64,000 bases of DNA from Pseudomonadota bacterium (GTDB lineage Bacteria; Pseudomonadota; Gammaproteobacteria; Burkholderiales; SG8-39): contig CANGMI010000005.1 of the NCBI GenBank assembly GCA_947455195.1, positions 1 through 64,000 of the forward strand, read 5' to 3'. Of this stretch, positions 30,284-40,597 are shown piece after piece. Under the pieces are notes generated by a model. It had not been told where the DNA came from, made no database searches, and saw only the letters and a list, made by a program, of their open reading frames with translations. Each line of letters begins with the position of its first letter. Within the stretch, counting starts at the first letter, position 1. A program made the position numbers and the translations under genes.

Positions 30284-33007
30284 TCAGATGCCCCAGCGAC
30301 GCACGAAGAAGGTCTTCATCAGATGCGCCAGGACCGCGTAGCCGAGCATGAACGACGCCATCCATGGCCACCAGGTGGCTGGCAGTGGCACGAAACCCAG
30401 GGCTGCACCGGCACTCGTGTAGGGCAACGCGATCGCCGCCAGGCAGACGAGCAGAGTGGCGATCAGCAGCGGCACGCTCGCGAGGCTCTCGATGAAGGGG
30501 ATGCGCGCCGTGCGGATCACGTGAATGACCAGGGTCTGGGTCAGAATCGATTCGACGAACCAGCCGGTCTGGAAGAGCGGCGCATCGTTCAAGCCATCGA
30601 AGAATGCAATCAGGGTGAAGAAGGTCGCATAGTCGAAGATCGAACTCACCGGCCCCACCACGATCATGAACTTGAAGAGCCCCGATATGTCCCAGCGCCT
30701 CGGGCGCTCCAGATACTCGGCATCGACCTTGTCAGTGGGGATGGCGGTCTGCGAGAAGTCGTAGAGCAGATTGTTGGTTACCACCTGGATCGGTGTCATG
30801 GGCAGGAATGGCAGGAAGGCGCTGGCGCCAAGCACGCTCAGCATGTTGCCGAAGTTCGAGCTGGCGCCCATCCGGATGTACTTGATGATGTTGCCGAATA
30901 CCTTGCGCCCCTCGATGACCCCATCCTGCAATACCGCAAGACTCTTCTCGAGGAGGATGATGTCGGCCGATTCGCGCGCGATGTCCACGGCGGTATCCAC
31001 CGAGATGCCCACATCAGCCGCCTTCAGTGCCGGGCTGTCGTTGATGCCATCGCCCAGAAAACCCACGACATGGCCATTGCGGCGGAGCGCTTCGATCACC
31101 AGCGCCTTCTGTGCGGGTGTCAGGCGTGCGAAGACGTTCACCTTCTCGACCAGCGTCGCCAGTTCAAGTCGATCGAGGTCATCCAGTTCGGGGCCGAGCA
31201 CGATCCGACCCGCATCGATACCGACTTCATTGCAGATCTTGCGAGTCACGATGTCGTTGTCGCCGGTGAGAATCTTCACCCCCACCCCGCTGGCGTGCAG
31301 GGCCGCGATGGCTGGCGCGGCACTTTCCTTGGGTGGATCGAGAAAGGCGATGTAGCCCAGCAGGGTCAGATCGTGCTCGTCATCGCGGCTGTAGCTGCCC
31401 TGAGGTCGGGTGAAGGTGCGCGAAGCCACCGCAACAACCCTGAATCCGTCGGCGTTGAGGGCCTCGGTTTCGCTGCGTGCGGCGGCCAGATGGGTTGCAT
31501 CGAGCGGTGAGACGACACCGTCCAGTTCGCAGGTGGTGCATGAGGAAAAGACTTCCTCGACGGCTCCCTTGCAGATGAGCAGGTGGGGGCCGTCGCCGGC
31601 GGCGACCACGACCGAGAGCCGACGCCGCTCGAAATCGAACGGGATCTCGTCGACCTTGCGATAGTTGCTGCCCTCGCCATAGAGCGGGTGCAGTTCCACG
31701 TGGTGAAGCACGGCCAGATCGAGCAGGTTGCGCAGCCCCGACTGATGGTGGCTGTTCAGAAAGGCGTATTCGAGCACGCGATCCGACTCCTGGCCTCCCA
31801 GATCGAGGTGTCGCTTCAGGATGATGTGGTCCTGGGTGAGCGTGCCGGTCTTGTCGGTACACAGCACATCCATGGCACCGAAATTCTGGATCGAGTCGAG
31901 CCGCTTCACGATGACTCGCCGGCGCGCCATCTGCAACGCCCCTTTGGCCAGGTTCACCGTGACGATCATCGGCAGCATTTCGGGGGTCAGACCCACTGCC
32001 ACTGCGACGGCAAAGAGTACCGACTCGAGCCAGTTTCCCTTGGTGAGCAGGTTGATCACGAACACGGCGGGCACCATCACGGCCATGAACCGCACCATCA
32101 GCCAGGTGAAACGCTCGATGCCACGATCGAATGCACTCACCGGGCGACGTACGGCAAGCGACTGCGCAAGCTGTCCGAACGAGGTGCGCTCGCCGCTGTG
32201 GATGACCACTGCGACAGCGTAGCCGCTCACCACGTTGCTACCCATGAAACACAGATTGTCGAGCGCAAACGGACTGTCGTGGGCGTCGGCATCCTCGATG
32301 CCATGTGCATGCTTCTCCACGGGCATCGATTCGCCGGTGAGCGCCGACTGGTTCACGAAGAAGTCCTTGCATTCGACCAGGCGGATGTCGGCCGGAATCA
32401 TGTTGCCTGCGCTGAGGGTCACCACATCACCGGCAACCAGGCACTCGAGCGGTACGTCACTGGCCGTGCGGCCGTTGCGCCGCACGCTGGTCATCGTCTT
32501 CACCATCGAGCGCAGGCGCGCTGCGGCCTGGTTCGATCGGTGCTCCTGCAGGAAGGCGAGCGCAATCGAGAGCACGACCATCATCAGAATGACCACCGCG
32601 GCTCGCCGATCACCGAGGGACCACGAGGTCACCGCCAGCGTGGCGAGCAGAAAGTTCAGTGGATTGAATGCGCGGCCGAGCAATTCGGCGATGACTGACG
32701 GGGGCCGATCGGCCGCGATCTGATTGAGTCCGTCGCGCGCCAGTCGCCGCTCGACCTCTTCATCCGACAGGCCGGAGGGCGTGGACGCCAGCAGACCGTG
32801 GACTGCGTCGGGCGCGAGGCGCGCTGCGGCAAAGAGCGCAGCAGCAATCGGTGTCACGCCAGACGGCCGTGGGGCGGGCCGGTGCCGGCCCGGGGGAACG
32901 GGAGTGCGCGCAGCAGGTAGCAGCGAGGGCCCTGGAGGCGCGGGCGGCGGGGCAGAAGCGGTCGGGCTGCTACCATTCGGGGCTGCCCCGAGCAGGGAGA
33001 CTTTCAT
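30284..33007 (-). CDS. mgtA: Magnesium-translocating P-type ATPase MgtA
   Basis: This 907-residue inner-membrane P3B-type ATPase has the actuator motif ALTGES, phosphorylation motif CDKTGTLT, KGAVEE in the nucleotide domain, hinge GDGINDSPALKAADVGIS and VGLTPEMLPMIV in TM4. It imports Mg2+ from the periplasm. The first ~55 residues form a Pro/Ala/Arg-rich extension longer than in Escherichia coli MgtA (898 aa). A GGGGG tract precedes the ATG at 33007; the frame is open much further upstream but there it is antisense to the next gene. Only 63 bases separate it from that divergent gene, leaving little room for an Mg-sensing leader. Confidence 0.95.
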   Translation of the reverse strand: MKVSLLGAAPNGSSPTASAPPPAPPGPSLLPAARTPVPPGRHRPAPRPSGVTPIAAALFAAARLAPDAVHGLLASTPSGLSDEEVERRLARDGLNQIAADRPPSVIAELLGRAFNPLNFLLATLAVTSWSLGDRRAAVVILMMVVLSIALAFLQEHRSNQAAARLRSMVKTMTSVRRNGRTASDVPLECLVAGDVVTLSAGNMIPADIRLVECKDFFVNQSALTGESMPVEKHAHGIEDADAHDSPFALDNLCFMGSNVVSGYAVAVVIHSGERTSFGQLAQSLAVRRPVSAFDRGIERFTWLMVRFMAVMVPAVFVINLLTKGNWLESVLFAVAVAVGLTPEMLPMIVTVNLAKGALQMARRRVIVKRLDSIQNFGAMDVLCTDKTGTLTQDHIILKRHLDLGGQESDRVLEYAFLNSHHQSGLRNLLDLAVLHHVELHPLYGEGSNYRKVDEIPFDFERRRLSVVVAAGDGPHLLICKGAVEEVFSSCTTCELDGVVSPLDATHLAAARSETEALNADGFRVVAVASRTFTRPQGSYSRDDEHDLTLLGYIAFLDPPKESAAPAIAALHASGVGVKILTGDNDIVTRKICNEVGIDAGRIVLGPELDDLDRLELATLVEKVNVFARLTPAQKALVIEALRRNGHVVGFLGDGINDSPALKAADVGISVDTAVDIARESADIILLEKSLAVLQDGVIEGRKVFGNIIKYIRMGASSNFGNMLSVLGASAFLPFLPMTPIQVVTNNLLYDFSQTAIPTDKVDAEYLERPRRWDISGLFKFMIVVGPVSSIFDYATFFTLIAFFDGLNDAPLFQTGWFVESILTQTLVIHVIRTARIPFIESLASVPLLIATLLVCLAAIALPYTSAGAALGFVPLPATWWPWMASFMLGYAVLAHLMKTFFVRRWGI

Positions 33008-33070
33008 GCGATTTACCCCCGTTGAACTGCATTGTCCGATGTCTCTGCCGCTTTTCGCCGGAACTGCATC

Positions 33071-34234
33071 GTGAGTGACAACCCGTCGGGCACCCTGCCG
33101 GTTGCCGATCGTCACCGCTTCGATGTCGACCGCCTTGCGGCCTGGATGACCACGCATGTCGAGGGCTTCAGCGGTCCCCTCACGGTCGACCAGTTTCGTG
33201 GCGGACAGTCCAATCCTACCTACCTTCTGGGTACCCCGTCCCTGCGCTATGTCATGCGATCGAAGCCTGCGCCGGTGGCGCAACTGCTGCCCTCGGCGCA
33301 TGCCATCGAGCGTGAGTTCAGGGTCATGGCGGCCTTGCAGGGGAGCGGTGTGCCGGTACCGCGCATGCTGGCGCAGTGTGCCGATGAGTCGGTTCTGGGG
33401 CGCGCGTTCTTCATCATGGAGTTCATCGAGGGGCGCGTGCTCTGGGAGCAGACGCTGCCCGGTCTCGACCGCGACGAGCGCGCCGCGATCTATGACGAGA
33501 TGAACCGCGTGATGGCTGCCTTGCACGCGATCGATCCGGCTACGGTCGGACTGGGTGACTATGGCCGCCCGGGCAATTACCTGTCGCGCCAGATCGACCG
33601 ATGGAGCCGTCAGTACAAGGCGTCCGAAACCGAGTCCATCGTTGCGATGGATCGCCTGATCGAGTGGCTGCCCGGGCGTATCCCGGTCCGCGAGTCGGTG
33701 GCCGTCGTACATGGCGACTTTCGGATGGACAACCTCGTCTTTCATCCGACCGAGCCGCGCGTGCTGGCGGTTCTCGACTGGGAACTGTCGACGCTGGGCG
33801 ATCCCCTGGCTGACTTTTCCTATCACTGCCTCAGTTGGCACATCCCGCCGGGACGTTTCAGGGGCATCGCGGGAGAGGACATCGCCGTGCTTGGCATTCC
33901 GTCCGAGGCGGACTATGTCGCTCGGTACGTGCAGCGCCTGGGCGCGCTCCGCGCTGGTCACTCGGCTGTGACGCCCGACCAGGGCAGGGCTGCCGTCGCA
34001 GGTGCCGCCCCCGCCGGCGTGGCGGCTGCCGCTGACGGTGCCATCGCCGATTGGGACTTCTACATCGCCTACAATCTCTTTCGGCTCGCTGCCATCCTGC
34101 AAGGGATCATGAAGCGCCACGTCGAGGGCATCGCGGCGAGCGAGCAGGCCGCCGAGGCCGGCAGTCGTGCCCGCTGGCTTGCTGAAACCGGCTGGGCCAT
34201 TGCCTGCCGGCTCGAATCCACCCGAAAAGGCTGA
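33071..34234 (+). CDS. APH-type phosphotransferase, ACAD10/11 kinase-domain-like (possible hydroxyacyl-CoA kinase)
   Basis: This 387-residue cytoplasmic kinase-fold protein has catalytic loop [13 protein letters not shown] and [13 protein letters not shown] for Mg-ATP. The N-terminal [12 protein letters not shown] and later [13 protein letters not shown] are typical of the kinase domain fused to acyl-CoA dehydrogenase in ACAD10/ACAD11. Such kinases phosphorylate the 4-hydroxyl of 4-hydroxyacyl-CoAs, as LvaA does in levulinate catabolism. The next gene encodes the matching dehydrogenase 2 bases downstream. An Ala-rich insert of about 25 residues lies near residue 310. The GTG start at 33071 was chosen; a TTG at 33032 is possible. 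Confidence 0.87.
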   Translation: MSDNPSGTLPVADRHRFDVDRLAAWMTTHVEGFSGPLTVDQFRGGQSNPTYLLGTPSLRYVMRSKPAPVAQLLPSAHAIEREFRVMAALQGSGVPVPRMLAQCADESVLGRAFFIMEFIEGRVLWEQTLPGLDRDERAAIYDEMNRVMAALHAIDPATVGLGDYGRPGNYLSRQIDRWSRQYKASETESIVAMDRLIEWLPGRIPVRESVAVVHGDFRMDNLVFHPTEPRVLAVLDWELSTLGDPLADFSYHCLSWHIPPGRFRGIAGEDIAVLGIPSEADYVARYVQRLGALRAGHSAVTPDQGRAAVAGAAPAGVAAAADGAIADWDFYIAYNLFRLAAILQGIMKRHVEGIAASEQAAEAGSRARWLAETGWAIACRLESTRKG

Positions 34235-34236
34235 CC

Positions 34237-35468
<1,232 letters not shown>

Positions 35469-35472
<4 letters not shown>

Positions 35473-36131
35473 TCCGTCTGTGCGGATTTCCGGTCTCCAA
35501 CTACTACAACAAGGTGAAGCTCGTTCTCCTCGAGAAGGGGCTTGCCTTCGAGGAGGAGTATGTCGGGCTGTCGCACACGAGCCCACGACTCGACGCTTCG
35601 GCTGCTCGCAAGATTCCGTTTCTTGACGACGAAGGTTTCATCATCACCGAGTCGCAGGTCATCTGCGATTATCTCGAGGATGCCTATCCGGCGGTACCTC
35701 TGGTGCCCTCAGTTGCGCGAGCGCGTGCGGCCTGTCGGGAACTGGTGGCAGTCACCGAGCTCTACCTCGAGTTGCCGGCGCGGCGACTCTACCCGCAAGC
35801 CTTCTTCGGTGGCGTGGTGAGCGAGGAGGTGCGCACCGAGGCTGCGCGCGAACTTGCGCGGGGTGCGACGGCGCTCTCGCGCCTGGCTCGGTTTGCGCCC
35901 TTTGCGATGGGCGAGGTGCTCACGCTGGCCGATTGCGCGCTCGCCGTGCACCTGCCCCTCGTCTCGATGGCTACCCGTCGGGTGCTCGGTGCCGATGTGC
36001 TGGCCGACAATGCCGCCATCGCGCCGTGGCTGATGCAACTGGCCGCACGACCTGCCTTCCAGCGTGTTGCCACCGATCGCAAGGCAGGAGAAGCGGCGAT
36101 GGCCGCCCGGCGCGCAGCCCGTAATACTTGA
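35469..36131 (+). CDS. Glutathione S-transferase family protein
   Basis: This 220-residue protein has the thioredoxin-like N-terminal GST domain ([21 protein letters not shown], with P followed later by [22 protein letters not shown]) and an all-helical C-terminal domain with [13 protein letters not shown]. The cis-Pro and ESQ glutathione-binding residues are visible. The substrate is unknown. It is translationally coupled to the acyl-CoA dehydrogenase by a four-base overlap, so it may remove a reactive intermediate of that pathway. Confidence 0.9.
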
Positions 36132-36144
36132 TTCTGGAGGTCTC

Positions 36145-37128
36145 ATGAAAGTCGTGATTGCCGATGATTACCAGCATGCGTTCGATCAGCTCGCCTGCCG
36201 TTCCCTCCTTGCAGGCCATGAGGTCACCGTTCATCACGACATCGTGACCGACCCGGCGCTGATCGTGCAGCGGTTCAAGGCGGCCGATGCGGTGGTGCTG
36301 ATTCGCGAGCGCACCCGCATGCCGCGCGAACTGCTCGAGCAGTTGCCCGCCTTGCGTCTCATCAGCCAGACGGGTCATGCCGCAGCGCACGTCGATCTGG
36401 CTGCGTGCACCGACCTGGGCATCGCGGTGAGCGGCGCTGGTACGTCGAGCGAGGCCACTGCCGAGCTCACCTGGGCCCTGGTGCTGGCTGCCAAGCGCAA
36501 GGTGGTTTCCGAGGCTATCGGTCTGCGTGCCGGGCGCTGGCAGTCAAGCCTGGGTCAGTCGGTTCGCGGGCTGGTGCTCGGCATCTACGGTTACGGCAAC
36601 ATCGGTTCGCGGGTCGCCCGGTTCGGGCAGGCCTTCGGCATGCGCGTCGTCACCCACGGCGGGCGGGAAGCCTCGCAGGCACGCGCACGGGCGGACGGTG
36701 TCGAAATCATCGATTCACGCGATGCCTTCTTCGCCGAGTGTGATGTAGTCTCGATTCACGTGCGCTCGAACGCGTCCACCCGCGGCATCATCAAGGGTAG
36801 TGACCTGGCACGGATGAAGCCAACTGCCCTGTTCGTGAACACCAGTCGTGCCCAACTCATCGAGCCGGGGGCTCTTCTTGTCGCCTTGCGCGCCGGACGC
36901 CCGGGTTTTGCGGCCGTGGACGTCTACGACACCGAGCCGATTCTGGGTGCCAGCGATCCCTTGCTGGCGATGGATAACGTGCTGTGCACGCCGCATCTTG
37001 GCTATGCCGAGCACACCACCTACGAGGAATTCTTTGCGCCTGCCTTCGAGGCCATCAATGGGTTGGCTGCCGGGCATCCGATCAATCTGCTCAACCCGGA
37101 TGTCGCCGGGCGCTTGCGCAGCCGCTGA
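36145..37128 (+). CDS. D-2-hydroxyacid dehydrogenase family protein
   Basis: This 327-residue NAD(P)-dependent enzyme has a Rossmann motif GIYGYGNIGSRVA (residues ~149-161). The catalytic Arg lies in SIHVRSNAST, Glu in VYDTEP and His in CTPHLGY. The family interconverts 2-oxoacids and D-2-hydroxyacids, and some members are phosphoglycerate-type. TCTGGAGG precedes the ATG 13 bases after the GST stop, so it is the fourth gene of the kinase-ACAD-GST unit. The substrate is not predictable from sequence alone. Confidence 0.9.
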   Translation: MKVVIADDYQHAFDQLACRSLLAGHEVTVHHDIVTDPALIVQRFKAADAVVLIRERTRMPRELLEQLPALRLISQTGHAAAHVDLAACTDLGIAVSGAGTSSEATAELTWALVLAAKRKVVSEAIGLRAGRWQSSLGQSVRGLVLGIYGYGNIGSRVARFGQAFGMRVVTHGGREASQARARADGVEIIDSRDAFFAECDVVSIHVRSNASTRGIIKGSDLARMKPTALFVNTSRAQLIEPGALLVALRAGRPGFAAVDVYDTEPILGASDPLLAMDNVLCTPHLGYAEHTTYEEFFAPAFEAINGLAAGHPINLLNPDVAGRLRSR

Positions 37129-37172
37129 GGCCACTGCTTCCCGGCGTACGGATGTGATGGGCGCCGGACCTG

Positions 37173-38402
37173 CTATTGCGCAGACTGGATGAATTCGCGC
37201 ACGACAGGGTAGATCCGTCGCTCCCAGCGCTTGCCGCTGAAGACGCCATAGTGTCCGACCCCTGCCTGCAGGTGATGGGTCTTCTTGTAGATCGGCATGC
37301 GGCTGCACAGGTCCTGCGCCGCAAGCGTCTGTCCGATACCGCAGATATCGTCGCGTTCGCCCTCGATGGTCAGCAGGAAGGGTTTTCGAATGGCCGAGCA
37401 ATCGACTGGCTTGCCATCGACCGAAAGCTGCCCCAAGGGCAGGTCGTGATCCTGGAAGATCGAGCGCACCGTCTCCAGATAGAACTCGGCCGGCAGATCC
37501 ATGACCGCGAAGTATTCGCGATAGAAGTCACGGATGGCATCGGCTCGCTGACTTTCGCCGGCGATGCGCAAATCACGCAGGGTGCGAAACGACTGGATGT
37601 GGCGCTCGCGATTCATGCTCATGAAGGCGCTGAGCTGGATGAAGCCCGGGTAGACGCGGCGTCCGGCGCCCGCGTGCGGCATGGGCACGATACTCACCAG
37701 GTTCTGCTCGAACCATTCGATCGGCTTTTCCTTCGCCAGTTCGTTGACCCGCGTCGGGCTCAGGCGCGTGTCGATCGGGCCCGCCATCAGAATGAGGCTG
37801 GCCGGTTCACACGGGTCGTGTTCGGCTGCCATGAGCGCGGTGGCAGCCAGGCACGCCACCGTTGGCTGGCAGACGCCCATCAGATGGACCGGAGGCCCCA
37901 GATGTCGCAGGCATTCGACCAGATGCAGCACGTACTCGTCGAAGCCGAAGCGGCCGGCCTCGGTGGGGATGTCGCGGGCGTTGAGCCAGTCAGTGAGGTA
38001 CACCTCATGATCTGCGAGCAGGGTCTTCAGCGTGCCGTTCAGCAGCGTTGCAAAGTGGCCCGACATCGGCGCCACCAGCAATACGCGCGGTTCACCTTGC
38101 GAGCCCAGCTTGCGAAAACGCACCAGATTGAGGAATGGCGTGCGGTGGACGATGTCGGTTTCGATTTGCCAGGGCGTACCGTGCAGGTCGTGAAAGGCGT
38201 TCAGACCGAATTCGGGCCGCTCGTGGCTGAGGCCCATCAGTGAACCGACTTCGAGGGTGGCCGAGAGGTCGCGAAGAAGCGGCATGCCGGTCCAGTCGTG
38301 CAAGTGTCCCGCGTATTCGCTCATCGCGGCCGCCCAGCCCCTGACGAGGTCGGTCTGGCGTTCGAGCAGATCGTAGACGGCGTAGATCATGCTTTGCTGC
38401 AT
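37173..38402 (-). CDS. phaZ: Intracellular polyhydroxyalkanoate depolymerase
   Basis: This 409-residue protein has the PHB depolymerase C-terminal domain. Its nucleophile elbow HLMGVCQPT carries Cys178 instead of Ser, as in the Cupriavidus-type PhaZ1 intracellular depolymerases. The closing HHLQAGVGHYGVFSGKRW holds the catalytic His. There is no signal peptide, so it should act on native PHB granules in the cytoplasm, releasing 3-hydroxybutyrate units. The ATG at 38402 was chosen because AAGGAA lies upstream. It is convergent with the hydroxyacid dehydrogenase and divergent from a GST gene. Confidence 0.92.
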   Translation of the reverse strand: MQQSMIYAVYDLLERQTDLVRGWAAAMSEYAGHLHDWTGMPLLRDLSATLEVGSLMGLSHERPEFGLNAFHDLHGTPWQIETDIVHRTPFLNLVRFRKLGSQGEPRVLLVAPMSGHFATLLNGTLKTLLADHEVYLTDWLNARDIPTEAGRFGFDEYVLHLVECLRHLGPPVHLMGVCQPTVACLAATALMAAEHDPCEPASLILMAGPIDTRLSPTRVNELAKEKPIEWFEQNLVSIVPMPHAGAGRRVYPGFIQLSAFMSMNRERHIQSFRTLRDLRIAGESQRADAIRDFYREYFAVMDLPAEFYLETVRSIFQDHDLPLGQLSVDGKPVDCSAIRKPFLLTIEGERDDICGIGQTLAAQDLCSRMPIYKKTHHLQAGVGHYGVFSGKRWERRIYPVVREFIQSAQ

Positions 38403-38500
38403 CGCAATAATCATTCCTTGCGCAAGGCTCTGGAACCCACGCCAGTGGCATGCTCCTTGCATCTGTCCAAAGCATACGACATTCTCGTCGAAGGGTGATC

Positions 38501-39259
38501 ATGGCAACTCGATCGAAGCCTTCCGCAACAAAGGCCGCCGGCCGCGCACGGGCGACCGATGCCGCTGAGGTGGTCGCCAAGGGGGCCGTGTCACGCACGC
38601 GGCGTTCAGTCACCCGATTGTCGATCAGCAGCAAGAACTACTCCTCCTGGTCTCTGCGTGGATGGCTCATGGTCAAGCTGGCCGGGATTGATTTCGAGGA
38701 GGAGCGGGTGGCCATCGATGCGCCGGGCGCTCGTGCCGAGTTGTTGCTGCTTGCCCCGTCCATCCTTGTGCCATGCCTGGTGCACAAGGGCATTCGCATG
38801 TGGGACACCCTCGCGATCGGCGAATATCTGAACGAAATTGCACCAGAAGCGAAACTGCTGCCCACCAATCCGGTGCACCGTGCGCACTGCCGTTCCATCT
38901 GTGGCGAGATGCATTCGGGCTTCTCGGCGTTGCGCGCCTCGCTGCCGATGAACATGCGTGCCCGGTTGAAGGGATTCAAGGTCTGGTCCAAGGCACAGCA
39001 CGACATCGAGCGTATCGAGACCATCTGGCAGGAGTGTCTTCAGCGTTATGGTGGTCCGTGGCTCTTTGGACGCCATCGAACGCTCGCCGATGCGATGTTC
39101 GCTCCCGTTGCAAGCCGTTTCACGACCTACGGTGTGGCCTTGTCACCGGCTGCAGCCGATTATCGCGATCGCGTGATGGCGATGCCTGAGATGCAGACCT
39201 GGATTGCCGATGCGCTGGCAGAGCCCGATGAACTCGATGAACTCGACATGGAGTTTTGA
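38501..39259 (+). CDS. Glutathione S-transferase with basic Ala-rich N-terminal extension
   Basis: This 252-residue protein has a GST domain starting at RLSISSKNYSSWSLRGWL (about residue 39), a typical betaproteobacterial GST opening, then a WDTLAIGEYL motif and a helical C-terminal domain. Before it lies a roughly 38-residue extension rich in Lys, Arg and Ala (ATKAAGRARATDAAEVV). The ATG at 38501 has AAGGG upstream, supporting translation of the extension, although a TTG inside RLSIS cannot be excluded. The C-terminus is acidic. It is divergent from phaZ, with the cupin gene 2 bases downstream. Confidence 0.85.
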   Translation: MATRSKPSATKAAGRARATDAAEVVAKGAVSRTRRSVTRLSISSKNYSSWSLRGWLMVKLAGIDFEEERVAIDAPGARAELLLLAPSILVPCLVHKGIRMWDTLAIGEYLNEIAPEAKLLPTNPVHRAHCRSICGEMHSGFSALRASLPMNMRARLKGFKVWSKAQHDIERIETIWQECLQRYGGPWLFGRHRTLADAMFAPVASRFTTYGVALSPAAADYRDRVMAMPEMQTWIADALAEPDELDELDMEF

Positions 39260-39261
39260 CG

Positions 39262-39699
39262 ATGAACGCTGTCGAAAAATTTGAAAGTTCCACCCTCTTT
39301 TCGCATGTGAAGCCGCAAGACACCCGGTACCTGCCCGGAGGTCTGCGCGACTTCTTCCTCTATCGTGATCTGGGGATCTCGAAGGCCACGGGAGGCAAGG
39401 TGATTGCCCATCTGGTGAAGGCGCTCAATCCACCCGACGAAGGTACGGGCTGGCATTACCACGTGGCCGAGTTCCAGATCGTCATCATGATGTCGGGCTG
39501 GGCGCGCTTCATGTATGAAGACAAGGTGACGCGGGTTTCGGCGGGCGATTGTGTCCATCAGCGGCCGGGCATCGTTCACTATCTGTTCGACTACTCCCCC
39601 GACATGGAGTACCTGGAGATTGTCGGTCCGGCCGACTTTGCGAGCGTGGCAGTCGCCGGGCGCGAGCACATCCGGGTGCCGCCGCCCACCCCCTGGTAG
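39262..39699 (+). CDS. Cupin domain-containing protein
   Basis: This 145-residue single-cupin protein has motif 1 GTGWHYHVAEFQIVIMMSG with the HxH and Glu-like ligands, and motif 2 AGDCVHQRPGIVHYLFDYS. It is soluble with no signal peptide. A metal-binding dioxygenase, isomerase or sensor role is possible; nothing further can be read. The ATG lies 2 bases after the GST stop, so the genes are cotranscribed. Its stop is 4 bases from the convergent CmcJ/NvfI-like gene. Confidence 0.85.
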   Translation: MNAVEKFESSTLFSHVKPQDTRYLPGGLRDFFLYRDLGISKATGGKVIAHLVKALNPPDEGTGWHYHVAEFQIVIMMSGWARFMYEDKVTRVSAGDCVHQRPGIVHYLFDYSPDMEYLEIVGPADFASVAVAGREHIRVPPPTPW

Positions 39700-39703
39700 T
39701 GCC

Positions 39704-40543
39704 TCAGAAAAGGGCAAGCAGGCGTGCTTCGATGCTTGCCCGCGGCGGGGCGTCGGCCGGTGCAGTGATGTCGTCGAAGGCCGAGTGTGCACAGAACCGC
39801 GCGCGCCCGTCGAGTGCCGAATCGTACGACTTGATGAGAATGATTTCCTCAGGCGTCATGTCGGGCGCGTAATACCAGCGCTGCTCGGGCGCCCACGCCA
39901 GGCAGTAGGTTTCGCCGACCCGGTCGCGGTAGACCTGATCGGTCTCGATCCAGTCGGCTGCCCTGACGGTCGTGGCATCGCACAGGCCCAGTGGGGTTTC
40001 TTGCAGCGGACCTCGCATGGGCCGCCAGACGTTCACGATGGCAAAGCGTCGACCGCGTTGCAAGGCGGCTTCCGGCTCGCCGATCAGATCGAGCATGCGG
40101 CGCGGGCCTGACTTCTCGCTGTAATCGTTGTGGATGCGGCGAACGGGCTCGCGGGTCCGAAGACCGCCCGTGTCTTCTCGAGGGCCGGTGCGTCGGGTGT
40201 GATCGAACATCAGTACCCGCTTCGCCCCCATCAACGCACCAATCAGTCGCTCGAGTTCGGGCACGTAGACGTCCTTGATGGCAGTCTCGTCGTAGAAGTC
40301 GGTCACCGACGAGGTGTGGGGCATCAGGGCAAAGCCCTCCCGGTCAAGCGAGAGCGCACGCGCGATTGGACGGACGTTTTCGACCGTGACCGGTCGGGTT
40401 TCGAAACGACCGCTGCGCCGGGTGGCAGGAGATGCGGTTTCGTCGAGGTAGATGGCCGGCCGCCCTGCGTGTCGATCGGCGAATTCCATGGTGCTCTCGA
40501 CGGCCGCGATGGCACGCGGGGCATGTCGGGGTGTCGGGTTCAT
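39704..40543 (-). CDS. CmcJ/NvfI-family oxidoreductase or hydroxylase-like protein
   Basis: This 279-residue protein shows family landmarks: SVTDFYDETAIKDVYVPE, VLMFDHTRR, RRIHNDYSEKSGP, FAIVNVWRPMRGP, an acidic WAPEQRWYYAPDMTPEE stretch and the closing CAHSAFDD. This family includes CmcJ of cephamycin biosynthesis and fungal AsaB/NvfI, some with Fe/2-oxoglutarate-like chemistry. The conserved His/Asp pairs (IHND, AHSAFDD) could bind metal. AGGAG precedes the ATG. No biosynthetic cluster surrounds it, so a catabolic or detoxifying role is as likely. Confidence 0.78.
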   Translation of the reverse strand: MNPTPRHAPRAIAAVESTMEFADRHAGRPAIYLDETASPATRRSGRFETRPVTVENVRPIARALSLDREGFALMPHTSSVTDFYDETAIKDVYVPELERLIGALMGAKRVLMFDHTRRTGPREDTGGLRTREPVRRIHNDYSEKSGPRRMLDLIGEPEAALQRGRRFAIVNVWRPMRGPLQETPLGLCDATTVRAADWIETDQVYRDRVGETYCLAWAPEQRWYYAPDMTPEEIILIKSYDSALDGRARFCAHSAFDDITAPADAPPRASIEARLLALF

Positions 40544-40597
40544 GCAATGATCTCCTCTCCGTGCGAGGCGGGCGTTGTCGTTGCGTGCCGGGCCCGC

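Noticed and set aside
33008-34120. Long N-terminal extension of mgtA (the frame stays open for about 370 codons upstream)
   Set aside because: That stretch is antisense to the well-supported kinase gene and has no conserved sequence; the ATG at 33007 gives the family length.
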